NCBI GenBank assembly: GCA_003427395.1
Contig: BFEA01000190.1
Location: 1,119,464 to 1,146,229 of the forward strand
DNA length: 26,766 bases
Origin: Chara braunii
Taxonomy: Eukaryota; Streptophyta; Charophyceae; Charales; Characeae
Direction of reading: 5' to 3'
The position numbers and the translations under genes are program-made. A model generated the notes under the pieces. That model saw nothing but the letters and a program-made list of their open reading frames with translations. It ran no database searches and had not been told where the DNA came from. Of this stretch, positions 17,968 through 26,719 are shown piece by piece (the stretch's first letter is position 1; the number at the start of each line of letters is the position of its first letter).

Positions 17968-19134
17968 TTAGATTGACTCTGGCCATGAGCCTAAGACCCT
18001 TACTTTCCTGAGGAGGAAGGTGTCTAGTGAGGATGATTCGATGTTACAGTTCAGAATGGCTGGCATGTCAGTGTCGGTACGAGAAATCGGGAAGGAGAGG
18101 AAGGTGGCTCTGGTGTGTGAGTCTTGCTGCCTATGGGAGAATTGAAAGGCTCTAGAGGGGGTGGTGTCTTGAATCATGAGGCCCCATTCTCCTGGTCTCC
18201 ACGGTTCGTCTTTTGCCAGAATGTCTTTCCATTCCTGTGGGATACGACTAAGTAAGTACTGGAGATTGGCCCCTCGTCTGTGGCATCCTTTCAGTCGGGC
18301 GCTGACCTCTTGTTCCATTATCCATACTTTTCTGTCTTCCTTCCACAGGTGGTCTACCTTCCAAATACCATTTTTGACCCACGACAGCCATTTCTGTTCG
18401 AGGAAGAGTGGATTATCGGCCTCGTTTGTTACCCATTCATTCCCGAAGAGCGGACGTCTGAGAACTTCATCTTTGGACTTCCGTCTGTTGGTCTTATTAG
18501 GAATTACTTTCCTCCACGATCGAAGCAGCGCCGGCCAATACGGAGTGTGTGGGCGATGATCCTCAGGTCTGTTGTTCCTCGTACGGTTCCTCCGTCCTGT
18601 CGTTATTAGCCATTCTTTGTTCAGTACCCAGAACAAGCCTGACATGTCGTGCGGAGAGGGAATTGGGGCTACCGATCTGATGCTATCTAATGCCTGTTTG
18701 TTCCAGGCGCAGTCCGGTTCCATCAATAGTTTAATGATCAATTTGATTTGCAGGGCTTTGGTTTCCGTTTCTGGGTCAATAATTCCTAGGCCTCCATTTC
18801 GTGGCCTCCTTGTAACATAGTGCCATGCTGTCTTAGATATGCATTTGTCTCTGTTGGGGTCGCCTGTCCAGAGGTAAAGTCTAGCTCTTCGGTTCAGCTC
18901 CTTGACGGAGCTGTCAGGGACTGTCCAAATGGAGGATATGTACCACAACTTTGAAAAGATTGACGTATTGAGGACCAGCGCCCGGCCAATAAGAGACGTG
19001 AATGCGTTGCCCCATCTCCCTATCTTATTGATCTGTTTTGTCAGCACAGCAGGGCCCATTTGAGGCGCCAGTCCATCTCTCGTCATTAGAATGCCAAGAT
19101 GTCGAGTAGGAGAGTCAGGTGTCTGCCATATCAT
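17968..19134 (-). pseudogene. LINE ORF2 middle part (RT thumb and connection)
   Basis: Open for 388 codons. Near the start RHLGILMTRDG corresponds to the YLGI-type motif after the LINE RT catalytic core. IGRWGNAFTSLIGRALVLNT and LWYISSIW are typical of the following region, as is GGLGIIDPETETKALQIKL, all familiar from plant-type LINE proteins. The part continues directly from the RT fragment, but a one-base slip in the run of eight T (A on the coding strand) at 19194-19201 puts them in different frames. It ends at an in-frame TAA after which the same frame remains open. Confidence 0.8.
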
Positions 19135-19165
19135 AGTCGCCTCGTCCCCTTGGAGTGATAGGGGT

Positions 19166-19711
19166 TCATCTTCTGAAATCCACCATCCAATTATTTTTTT
19201 TCCAGTTGATCCTCATTTCTGAGGCTACTTTGAAGGTCTCCATTGCCTTGGCTAGTGTTCTGAAGGAGGAGTCAGACGCCCTGATCAGGACCGTCACATC
19301 ATCCGCGAACACGATAGCTGTAGGAAAATCGATCTTGTGGGCTGAGCCTACATCGGTACTGGCTAGTTCCTGAATCGATGGGTCTTTACGCAAAAATGAG
19401 GCGATTGCCTCCATTACGAAAAGAAAGATTGATGGAGCCAGAGGGTCCCCTTGGCGGACCGAGCGGGATATCGGGTAGCAATCTGATAGAAGACCATTCA
19501 CTTGGATGCACCCTATAGCATCCCTATATAGTATCCTGATCCATTTTCTGAAATTTGGTCCTACTCCCATCTTTTCCATGAAGTCCCAATTTACTTGGTC
19601 GTAGGCTTTTTCAAAATCAAAGAAGAGGATAGCAGCGTTTATTTTCCTTTCCCTGATTTTTCTAAACGATTCGTTCAGTGTCATCATGTTGTCCAGAATA
19701 TACCGCCCCGG
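19166..19711 (-). pseudogene. LINE reverse transcriptase fragment (5'-truncated)
   Basis: It starts within the conserved PGRYILDN motif just upstream of the RT fingers and contains the catalytic motifs in order: FFDFEKAYDQVNW, SVRQGDPLAPSIF and FADDVTVL, the last carrying the two active-site Asp. This enzyme copies LINE RNA into DNA at a nicked target. The N-terminal endonuclease and ORF1 are missing, as expected for a 5'-truncated insertion. The motifs fit L1-like plant elements. At the truncation point 17 bp (19712-19728) duplicate the fragment's own 19588-19604. It is non-functional: truncated, frameshifted and interrupted downstream. Confidence 0.88.
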
Positions 19712-19726
19712 AATTTACTTGGTCGT

Positions 19727-19728
<2 letters not shown>
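19712..19728. repeat. 17-bp duplication of RT codons at the LINE 5' junction
   Basis: AATTTACTTGGTCGTAG at 19712-19728 is identical to 19588-19604 in the RT sequence. It fills the junction between LINE and CT tract and could be a template-switching scar. Confidence 0.9.
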
Positions 19729-20283
<555 letters not shown>

Positions 20284-21029
20284 CCTATATTCTGAAAAAA
20301 AAAAAAAAAGGAGAGAAGAGAAAAAAAGAAAAAAAAAGAAAAAAGAAAAAAAGGAGAGAAGAGAAAAAAAGAAATTAAAAGGAATGCAAGCAAAGGAAGA
20401 GGCAACAGTACGGATACATTATCTGTTTTTGTGAAATTTTGTCTTCTTTTCTCCTTCGTCTTGAAACGCGAAAGAGCTTTGAGATATCATCATTGAGAAG
20501 CCCGGTCCCAGGTGATTGAGAGTTCTTTCATTCATCTGATTCCACCAGGATTCAACCTGAGGTCTGTTTTTCACAGCTACATAGGCTGGGCAGGAGACCC
20601 ATATTCTTATGATTCTGGGCAGGGGACCCCTATTCTGATGAAGTCTCATCATGACTCTGGATCTAAACCAGAGTCCTCGCCCGTGAAACTTCCTTAACAT
20701 TTTCTCTGTCTTCTGTATTGATTATACTTATACTGGTCTTCTAGCCTTTTTTTTGTTTTTTGAAGTGAAAAAACAATAATACGTCAAGGCTCAAGGGGGG
20801 GCCCACCGCCCAAGGCTTACAAACAACACTTCTTCGTACAGCGGGTAGAGCCGACCGACATGTCTCCAGCCTGCCGGCGCAGGCAGAGCCCCACCCTTGC
20901 AGCTCCCACACAACCAAAATGGTCACCAAAATTGAAAAATAGATATCGCAGCTAAGGTCCATGAAGCCCTAAGCGGTTAGGAGTCACCGCCTACAATGCC
21001 TTATTAGAATTGTCTTCTCTGTTCATCTC
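20284..21029. other. Anonymous region with purine tract
   Basis: A purine-rich stretch (20297-20380) is followed by unrecognised sequence. A 29-bp tandem pair starting CTGGGCAGG lies at 20586 and 20615. Around 20780-20990 is a moderately GC-rich block with no recognised function. Confidence 0.5.
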
Positions 21030-21100
21030 ATTGCATCTCGATTCGAACTTCGGTCTGTATTGCAACAGCTCATGGGTGTCCGAACTGAGTGAGGCCCATT
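21030..21100 (-). other. Degenerate tRNA-like sequence (possible SINE head)
   Basis: On the minus strand TCACTCAGTTCGG resembles an A box and, 43 nt on, AGTTCGAATCG resembles a B box, the spacing expected in a tRNA. Stems do not fold well, so this is at best a decayed tRNA-derived SINE head or tRNA relic. Confidence 0.35.
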
Positions 21101-21231
21101 GGTTACAACGCCTAATCAGGGTAAACAGTCGTTCAACGAAACCACTACCTAATCTATCTCGCCGAGACTCGCCTCCTTTTTTTTTTTTTTTTTTTTTCTA
21201 TCTCGTCCCCTTGAAAGCTACATTGTCCAAA

Positions 21232-21303
21232 TTCTCGGCCTTTTGGCTAAGATCAAGTGTAGTATCTGTTCTGATCAGTTTAATATCTGATCCGTGGTCC
21301 ATC
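21232..21303 (+). pseudogene. U2 snRNA 5' fragment (retropseudogene)
   Basis: About 70 nt match the start of spliceosomal U2 RNA nearly perfectly: TTCTCGGCCTTTTGGCTAAG, then ATCAAGTGTAGTATCTG with the intact branchpoint-pairing GTAGTA, then ATCAGTTTAATATCTGAT. One substitution is seen (CTGATC for CTTATC). The next bases, CCGTGGTCCATC, are closer to plant U2 (GTGGGCCATC) than to animal U2, after which similarity stops. The Sm site and 3' stem-loops are absent and no plant snRNA promoter elements were seen upstream, so this is a truncated copy rather than a gene. Confidence 0.88.
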
Positions 21304-21380
21304 TCTTACATATCTCTTTTTTTCTTATTTCCAAATTCAAACTTAAACAGTCTTCAATCAATTAGTTGGTTTCATCAATC

Positions 21381-21452
21381 TAGGGATAATCAGACTTGAA
21401 CTGATGGCTTCCACCATGTCAAGGTGGCACTCTACCGCTGAGTTATATCCCG
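21381..21452 (-). tRNA. trnV-GAC: tRNA-Val(GAC), plastid type, probably a nuclear plastid-DNA insert
   Basis: The 72-nt minus-strand sequence folds as a full cloverleaf: acceptor GGGATA/TATCCC, D arm ACTC-GAGT with AGCGGTA, anticodon stem CCACC/GGTGG around TTGACAT (anticodon GAC), T stem ATCAG/CTGAT and T loop TTCAAGT. GATATAACTCAGCGGTAGAG and CTGATTATCCCTA are the signature of plastid trnV-GAC, which decodes valine codons in chloroplasts and normally lies beside the 16S rRNA gene. Here it stands alone among nuclear repeats. Position 1 is C where plastid genes have A, breaking the first acceptor pair, and a minisatellite begins at that base. It is probably a transferred, non-functional copy. 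Confidence 0.88.
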
Positions 21453-21820
21453 AACCTGGATCAAACTGGATGATGTGATTCACTGATTCCTTAAGTACCT
21501 AACCTGAGTTCGAACCTGGGTCAAACTGGATGATGCCTTAAGTACCTAACCTGAGTTCGAACCTGGGTCAAACTGGATGATGTGATTCACTGATTCGTGA
21601 ATTACCTGACCTGAGTTCGAACCTGGATCAAACTGGAGGTTGTGATTCCTGAATTACCTGACCTGAGTTCGAACCTGGATCAAACTGGAGGATGTGACTC
21701 CTGAAGTACCTGACCTTAGTTCGAACCATGATCAAACCGGATGATGTGATTCCTGAATTAACTGACCTGAGTTCGAACCTGGATCAAAGTGGAGGATGTG
21801 ATTGCTGAATTACCTGACGT
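21451..21820. repeat. Minisatellite, about seven units of 47-60 bp
   Basis: Units start CGAACCTGG at 21451, 21511, 21558, 21618, 21670, 21722 and 21774. The later ones are 52 bp; longer ones carry an extra CACTGATT. Each unit contains GAGTTCGAACC, whose complement GGTTCGAACTC looks like a tRNA T arm/B box. The array touches the 5' end of the tRNA-Val copy. Confidence 0.9.
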
Positions 21821-21844
21821 GAAAGAAAGAAAGAAAGAAAGAAA
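21821..21844. repeat. (GAAA)n microsatellite
   Basis: Six GAAA units follow directly on the minisatellite. Confidence 0.9.
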
Positions 21845-21992
21845 CGGGCATTCACCGGTTGTCACTTTTTCCCAAGGTCTAGGGACTACCGGTAGAAGCA
21901 GGGGGCAAAAGCATTTGCGCCTACTGGTAGCAGCAGGGATGAAAACCAACCAAAAACACCTTTCAGCGCCTTTCCCCATCCAGAAAAAAAGG

Positions 21993-22000
21993 AAAAGAAT
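21993..22000. repeat. 8-bp target site duplication (left), AAAAGAAT
   Basis: Repeated as AAAAGCAT at 22305-22312, one mismatch, on the other side of element H4. Confidence 0.75.
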
Positions 22001-22304
22001 CTAGGCTACCAGCCAGGCTGCCCGGCCCGGGTCACCCTATTTTCCCGGGCGGCCCGGCCGTGCGATGACCAGGGAAGGTCCCAGCAAAAAAAAAAAAAAA
22101 AAAAAAATCAAAAAATATAAAATTCTGAAAAAAAAATGTTATGCAGAAAAACAAACTGAACAACTTTTACCTCAGGGTCACATCGAAATTCTTTACCAAA
22201 TGTCAAATAAAAAATAAAATTAAACATTTTATCTTTATTTTTATTTTGTTTAATTTTTTTTCGTCCGGTCGGGCAAGTGGCCCCGGGCCACTCTGGTGGC
22301 CTAG
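22001..22304 (+). mobile_element. Non-autonomous hAT-like element H4 (304 bp)
   Basis: Begins CTAGGCTACCAGCC and ends CTCTGGTGGCCTAG, the same inverted ends as H2 with one change. The left GC-rich end has GGCCCGG/CCGGGC words, then an A23 tract (22086-22108), the AT-rich core (ATGTTATGCAG, CACATCGAAATTCTT) and a right end with GTCGGGCAAGTGGCCCCGGG. Flanking 8-mers differ at one base. No transposase frame. Close kin of H2 at 5125. Confidence 0.85.
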
Positions 22305-22348
22305 AAAAGCATCAATTATAAATTTATAATTGAAATAATTCCCCCCAC

Positions 22349-22494
22349 CCCACTAGCAGCATTGATCTACCTCAACGCCTGAATCTGGACGTGTTTGTGG
22401 AGACGTGCAGTTTAGGAAACTCTACACCATTTCTGCACATCTCCGGAAAAGCGTCCAGATTCAGGGTTGGAGGTGGCTCAACGCTGCTAGTGGG
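22349..22494. repeat. 146-bp imperfect hairpin
   Basis: Arms 22349-22391 and 22452-22494 pair over 43 positions with several mismatches, and pairing continues inward (GGAGACGTGCAG with CTGCACATCTCC). Overall it resembles a MITE or a microRNA-precursor-like foldback. Expression cannot be judged from sequence. Confidence 0.8.
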
Positions 22495-22798
22495 ACTTGG
22501 CCCCAGCACTCAACGTACACTCCTGATTTTTCCCAGATTTTTCCGCCAAAACTTCTGCACGTTTTTTTTTTTTTTTTTTTTTTCCCCGCATGCGCGCGCG
22601 CTATCATCCACAAAGTTGGCACACTGAAAATTTCGAGCACTGCTTCCGACTCCCTCCGCGGCCCACTCGTCCTGCGGACAGCACGTGCACTTCCATGGCA
22701 TTTGGACTGCGGCGCAACAACTGTTGCTTTAAAAAGCCCACTTGGTGTCATGCACAGTGCACACAACTTACAAACTACAGTACCAAGAAAGTAACCTA
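22495..22798. other. Anonymous sequence with T run
   Basis: No gene recognised. Contains a T22 run at 22562-22583 followed by CATGCGCGCGCG. Confidence 0.5.
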
Positions 22799-22903
22799 CC
22801 TTCTTCCCCCGAGTACAACATACGGTCATTATAACTGTATTTAGACTGAAAGATACCCCCAATACAGCTATAATTACTGTATGTTGTATTCGGGGGAAGA
22901 AGG
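22799..22903. repeat. Miniature foldback family F, copy 2
   Basis: Arms 22799-22841 and 22861-22903 pair over 43 bp with about four mismatches around a 19-nt loop. Ends are CCTTCTTCCCCCGA / TCGGGGGAAGAAGG. Arms and the TAGACTGAAAG loop match copy 1 at 13298. TA precedes the left end; the right flank is AA. Confidence 0.85.
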
Positions 22904-23007
22904 AAGGATTCTGAACCATAGATCCTCATATCCTGAACACTTGGCTCTCAAGGGTACCAGCTGTGAAGAAATGCAGAACTTGTGAAGAAATGGAAGCAGA
23001 GAAGTGG

Positions 23008-23050
<43 letters not shown>
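23008..23050. repeat. Poly(A) run (43 nt)
   Basis: An uninterrupted A tract, possibly the tail of an unrecognised retrotransposed sequence on the plus strand. Confidence 0.9.
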
Positions 23051-23052
<2 letters not shown>

Positions 23053-23103
23053 GAACACATAGCTTACCCTCGATGAGACAAAGAACCCAAGAGAGAAGGT
23101 GGG

Positions 23104-23155
23104 GCCACGTGGGGAGCAACATGGCTGGGAACCAGGCCCAGCGTCCCCTATGAAA
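23104..23155 (+). repeat. Dispersed repeat S, partial copy 5
   Basis: GTGGGGAGCAACATGGCTGG then GAACCAGGCCCAGCG and CCCCTATGAA match the 3' half of the S repeat with compensating changes in the short stem (CTGGG..CCCAG). Confidence 0.7.
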
Positions 23156-23340
23156 GTTGGGGGCAGAAACGAAGAATCTGATCGAGACAGATATTATGCA
23201 AATGGCGAAGAATCAAACTTCTCATCCAGGGGGACACTGACTCAGTAGGACTGGTGTTTAAGGGGAAAAAAAAAGGAAAAAAAAAAAGGTTCAATTTCTG
23301 TAGCCAATGGTCACAGACAATCGTTGAATCATCATTGTAT

Positions 23341-23430
23341 AAAAAAAAAAAAAAAAAAAAAAAGGAACGCTGGACCTGGTTTCCAGCAGGTGCTTCTTCC
23401 CACCAATAGGCGGAGCCCTCAACGCAAGGG
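23341..23430 (-). repeat. Dispersed repeat S, copy 6, with adjoining A run
   Basis: On the minus strand it reads GAGGGCTCCGCCTATTGGTG, CACCTGCTGGAAACCAGG and TCCAGCGTTCC, and then a T run (A23 on plus at 23341-23363). The minus-strand copy stops exactly where the homopolymer starts. Confidence 0.75.
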
Positions 23431-24187
23431 ACCCCTTGAGGAGGGGGCTCTTATCACCTCATTAATTGAACCCTCCTGCAACGAGTTAGAAAAAGGAAAA
23501 AACTTCAAAAAAGACATAGTAACCGACCTCGTCAAATAAATGGAAGCATAGATTCATAAATTCAGACTCTTCAGAGCTTGGAAACATATCTACAGTACTT
23601 TCTTAGGACAAGTCAAACAACAAAGAACATAAATTGTGTTCCCAAGGGGGAAGGGGAAGGAGGAGGAGGAGGAGGAGGAGGGGGAGGAGGAGGAGGAGGA
23701 GGAGGAGGGTGAGGAGGGAAGGAAAAGAAGATGTGCAAAAGGGAAAGGTAAGACTCCATATTGGCTCTAAAGGAAAACCTGTTATTGACAGTTTTTTCTC
23801 TCAAGGAAGAACAGGAGGCATAAGACAAGTGAGAGTCACTCTCTGGAGTATGAACAGAAGGAATAAAGACAACGAGGACGACAACAAGGGGAGGAGGAGT
23901 GCAGGCAGGAAGGAGGAAGGGGAGGATAAGTAATAATTGATTCTAATTCATACTGTTCCCACCCTGTCCTCTTCCTGTGGAATCCCCTGGCTACCATGCA
24001 AGCGATCTTCCAGAACCACTAGCACAGAGTTCTTCATTCAAATGTCCCACATACCCTAAGTCTATCGTCATCGCACTTGCGAATATAGACAAACCCGCCT
24101 TCACTTAAATTGTGTGGTGTCGGTGTTATGTGTTAGTCGACAGTGAGTTCTGTTATGCATTACATGATATATACAGTGGGATGAGCT
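23431..24187. other. Anonymous region with GGA tract
   Basis: No gene recognised. A GGA-rich purine tract at 23658-23718 produces an artefactual poly-Pro/poly-Arg frame. The rest has no identifiable structure. Confidence 0.5.
23658..23718. repeat. (GGA)n microsatellite
   Basis: About 17 GGA-type units, with occasional G insertions. Confidence 0.95.
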
Positions 24188-24363
24188 GATGTCAAGGACC
24201 AGATAACAGGACCATCTGGTACCATTGTTGATATCAAGGACCAGACAACAGGACCATCTGGTACCATTGTTGATATCAAGGACCAGACAGTAGGACTATC
24301 TGGTACCATTGTTGACATCAAGGACCAGACAACAGGACCATCTGGTACCATCGTTGACATCAA
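24188..24363. repeat. 42-bp minisatellite, four units plus a partial
   Basis: Units start at 24188, 24230, 24272, 24314 and 24356, exactly 42 bp apart and nearly identical. Each has GACATCAAGGACCAGA, GGACCATCTGGTACC and ATTGTT. Because 42 is a multiple of three the minus strand stays open through the array with a 14-residue period (STMVPDGPVVWSL). No protein family is recognised, so coding is unproven. Confidence 0.93.
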
Positions 24364-25057
24364 GGACTAGATGACCATCTCATGTGATTAGTTGACATCG
24401 AGGACACGACACAATCCACGCTACTTTACATATCATTCTTCCGTCCACGGGCAACGGCAACCAACGCAGCGCTCCGCAGCTTGGTCGCAGGAGACTGCAC
24501 CATCCACTCTTCACTGCGTTCACGCACATCCCTACCTGTTGGGCTCCGAACACAACCTGGTTCATCACTGAAATGGCTGCCAGCGCTCCTTGCCTTTCAC
24601 ATGAAGCAGCAAACGGCGTGGGTCGCAGGGAGTTGCCTACATGGCCGCATCCCTGCGACAACCCAAACATCCCTTGCAGACTCTTGATGCAATTGCAAGC
24701 CTCTAAATGCAATTCCAAACTACCTGTCCTCCTTCCTGCAAGATATTCAAGTAAAGCAGCAAACAGCCGGCTTCCCCACTGACCTTCGCTTAGCTAGCAG
24801 AATGTGATCAAGATGACATGGCAAGTGAAAACTTGGGGAACACTGACTGCAAACACAAAGCCAAACTGAGGACAGGGAAATGCGGAAGGACTGCAGAAGA
24901 TAAGACATGAGACAGCAGAAAACAACGACAAACGATCAGATACACAATGATAGCAAAGTACAGTAAACGAAGTAAAATAGAACAGCTAAGTTGGCCTAAT
25001 AGCACAATGCGCAGATGACTTAACCAGGTGCTGAAGGGGCCGTTGATCACAGAATCC

Positions 25058-25060
<3 letters not shown>
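24364..25060. other. Anonymous region
   Basis: No gene recognised. Short repeated words such as GGTCGCAGG and AAGCAGCAAAC occur twice each within 24480-24780, suggesting an old local duplication. Confidence 0.45.
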
Positions 25061-25140
<80 letters not shown>

Positions 25141-25186
25141 GCGCGCGCTCGCTCGTGCACACACACACACACACACAACACACACA
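25061..25186. repeat. (CT)n followed by CA-rich microsatellite
   Basis: CT units to 25138, a GCGCGCTCGCTCG bridge, then CA units to about 25186. Confidence 0.95.
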
Positions 25187-25194
25187 GAAAGTAC

Positions 25195-25275
25195 ATGGCT
25201 GGGGGCTGAACCTTAAATGCATACAGCTGATAATAAAGGGGTCATGAGTTCAAATCTTTTTGGAGACCGGAGCAC
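25195..25275 (+). other. Possible tRNA-derived SINE fragment
   Basis: GGGGTCATGAGTTCAAATC near 25239 has the look of a tRNA T arm with B box, preceded by a weak A-box-like TGGCTGGGGGCTG near 25197 and followed by AAGGGCAAAGCCC. The match is partial and the start is masked by the microsatellite. Confidence 0.35.
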
Positions 25276-25437
25276 CAAGGGCAAAGCCCTTTCCTGTTAG
25301 GCAGAAGGCCACCAAGTGGGCTATAACAACAGCAAATATTTTGGTTGCCCATAATTGTTCCCATTTGCTTATTTCAAATTGTGGTGGGACTCACCTGTGT
25401 GCTTCTTCTCAAGCGTTCCTGTCCTATGTTCATCATG

Positions 25438-25750
25438 TCACCGCATTTCTCGTTCGTCTTCATCCCCCAGACCAAAATCATCGGTCAAGGACTGGAAATT
25501 GCCACGTAGGTTCTGATAGCGGAACCGGAGCAAGGGCGGGACTTGCTCAAGGACCCCTTCTGGTAGATATCCTCGATAAGCCATGAACAGAACCGCTCCA
25601 AAAAGAATTACTAAAACCAGAAGACAGGAAGCGACCACGGTGCCCAAAGACGAAAAGAACGCGTGGCGACTCCTGGGTGGCGTGCTCCTGTACTTGCCAA
25701 TATCTGCTGGGTTTCTGCACATGTCGCCGGGAACAATCCGCTGATTCGAT
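25438..25750 (-). CDS. Candidate exon for a single-pass membrane protein
   Basis: The minus strand is open for about 104 codons after a plausible 3' splice site (TTGCCTTGTGTGCAG then ATCG, boundary at 25750). The predicted peptide has a basic segment (KYRSTPPRSRH), one strong hydrophobic segment of about 23 residues (containing VASCLLVLVILFGAVLFMA), then a soluble part with Pro, Arg and a strongly acidic tail (DDFGLGDEDEREM). Positive charge before the membrane segment fits a type II orientation. The frame ends at TGA 25438-25440; alternatively the GT inside GCGGTGAC is a donor and the exon ends just before it. I recognise no family. Composition is unlike the repeats around it, but partner exons were not identified. 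Confidence 0.4.
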
Positions 25751-26163
25751 CTGCACACAAGGCAAGGTTCTGAATGAGCATTCCATCATATGCCTCTGTC
25801 AGGATTTTGGTGCTTGGACAGGAGAAATGAAGAAATGACTGTGAAGGCTCTATATTGTACAATGTGTAAAGATTCATACTTTCATAAATTTATCGTGGAA
25901 AAAAAAAAAAAAAAAAAACCACTAAAAATTCTTCTATGCAGGCAGAACTTTTTCAAAATGGGCTGGCAATTCAAAAGAGGACAAAACATATAATGCAAGT
26001 AGTATAAAGTGTTATAACCAGATACTGAAAGGCATTCCACGATGCAGACCCCAAATTCGAATCTCAGGATCGAAGTCCCCAGGCCGAAAGAGGCCAGGTC
26101 GGCCAGTTTCAGAAAGGTTACGTCGGGTACAGCAGAGGGGTCAAGTCCAACAGGTACAGCAGA
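25751..26163. other. Anonymous, possibly intronic
   Basis: If the exon at 25438-25750 is real, this is its upstream intron on the minus strand. It contains an A19 run at 25900-25918 and no other recognised feature. Confidence 0.35.
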
Positions 26164-26350
26164 GGTCAACCGTCACATCCCAGAGACAAAAGCCACATCC
26201 CATAGGCAGAAGTCCCACAGTCAAAGGTCGTGTCTCACAGGCTAAAGTGACACCCCATAGGCAAAAGTCATGTCTCACAGTTCATAATAACTCCAAGGTC
26301 ATAACCCACAGGCAAGGGTCACGGCCCAGAGTCAAAGGTCACATCCCACA
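26164..26350. repeat. Degenerate short tandem repeat (about 20 bp)
   Basis: Loose repeats of the form GGCAAAAGTCACATCCCACA recur about nine times with spacing 16-22 bp and many substitutions. AGGTCA/TGACCT-like words are frequent simply because of the unit sequence. Confidence 0.7.
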
Positions 26351-26536
26351 TACCGAAAAGCAGCAGCACACAAACGAAAACTCAGGGAGGTACCGGGCCT
26401 CAACATTCTAAAGCAAACAGGCGGCGGGCAGCCGGTACCGGGTCCAAGTCAAACCTAGAGAAGCAGAGGCTGGGACGAGTCAAGACTCAGTCCAAGTCAG
26501 TATAAGGACTGGCCAGCCTCATTTCGGACAGATTGC

Positions 26537-26710
26537 TCATTCGCAAAGTGTGGAACTGCTGCTGAGGCGCTTGTGCGCTATCTGTGAGAAGCTAGTGCTG
26601 GAGCCCTGGCTGGGCAGCGCTGCGCTGAGGAAGGAAGGCGCCCATAGCCGCACAGCTAGTAGTAGGCAGTACAGCTTAGTTGCGGGCGTATCCAGAGTCA
26701 AGATCTTCAT
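26537..26710 (-). CDS. Speculative small ORF with signal-peptide-like start
   Basis: A 57-codon ATG frame on the minus strand encodes a hydrophobic stretch with LYCLLLAVRLWAPSFLSAAL near its start, followed by a Ser-rich tail. It could be a first exon or nothing. It lies about 0.8 kb upstream, on the same strand, of the candidate membrane-protein exon. No homology is recognised. Confidence 0.15.
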   Translation of the reverse strand: MKILTLDTPATKLYCLLLAVRLWAPSFLSAALPSQGSSTSFSQIAHKRLSSSSTLCE

Positions 26711-26715
26711 GCAGA

Positions 26716-26719
<4 letters not shown>

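Larger units (their letters stand above)
17119..19711 (-). mobile_element. 5'-truncated L1-like LINE remnant
   Basis: The three coding parts at 19166-19711, 17968-19134 and 17119-17784 run in order on the minus strand and together cover the RT core to the C-terminal zinc-finger-like domain, about 860 codons. One frameshift and one nonsense codon separate them, so this copy is fairly young. It is bracketed by two direct copies of repeat D. Confidence 0.85.

Noticed and set aside
21451-21820. CRISPR-like array
   Set aside because: Units are continuous minisatellite without unique spacers, and the context is eukaryotic.
23613-23828. Proline-rich protein on the minus strand
   Set aside because: The proline run is the GGA microsatellite read in reverse; the rest has no family resemblance.
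24188-24363. CRISPR or satellite centromere array
   Set aside because: Only four units, no spacers, far too short for a centromere.
26164-26350. Cluster of AGGTCA nuclear-receptor half-sites
   Set aside because: The word arises from a degenerate tandem repeat, and nuclear receptors of that kind are not expected in a plant-like host.
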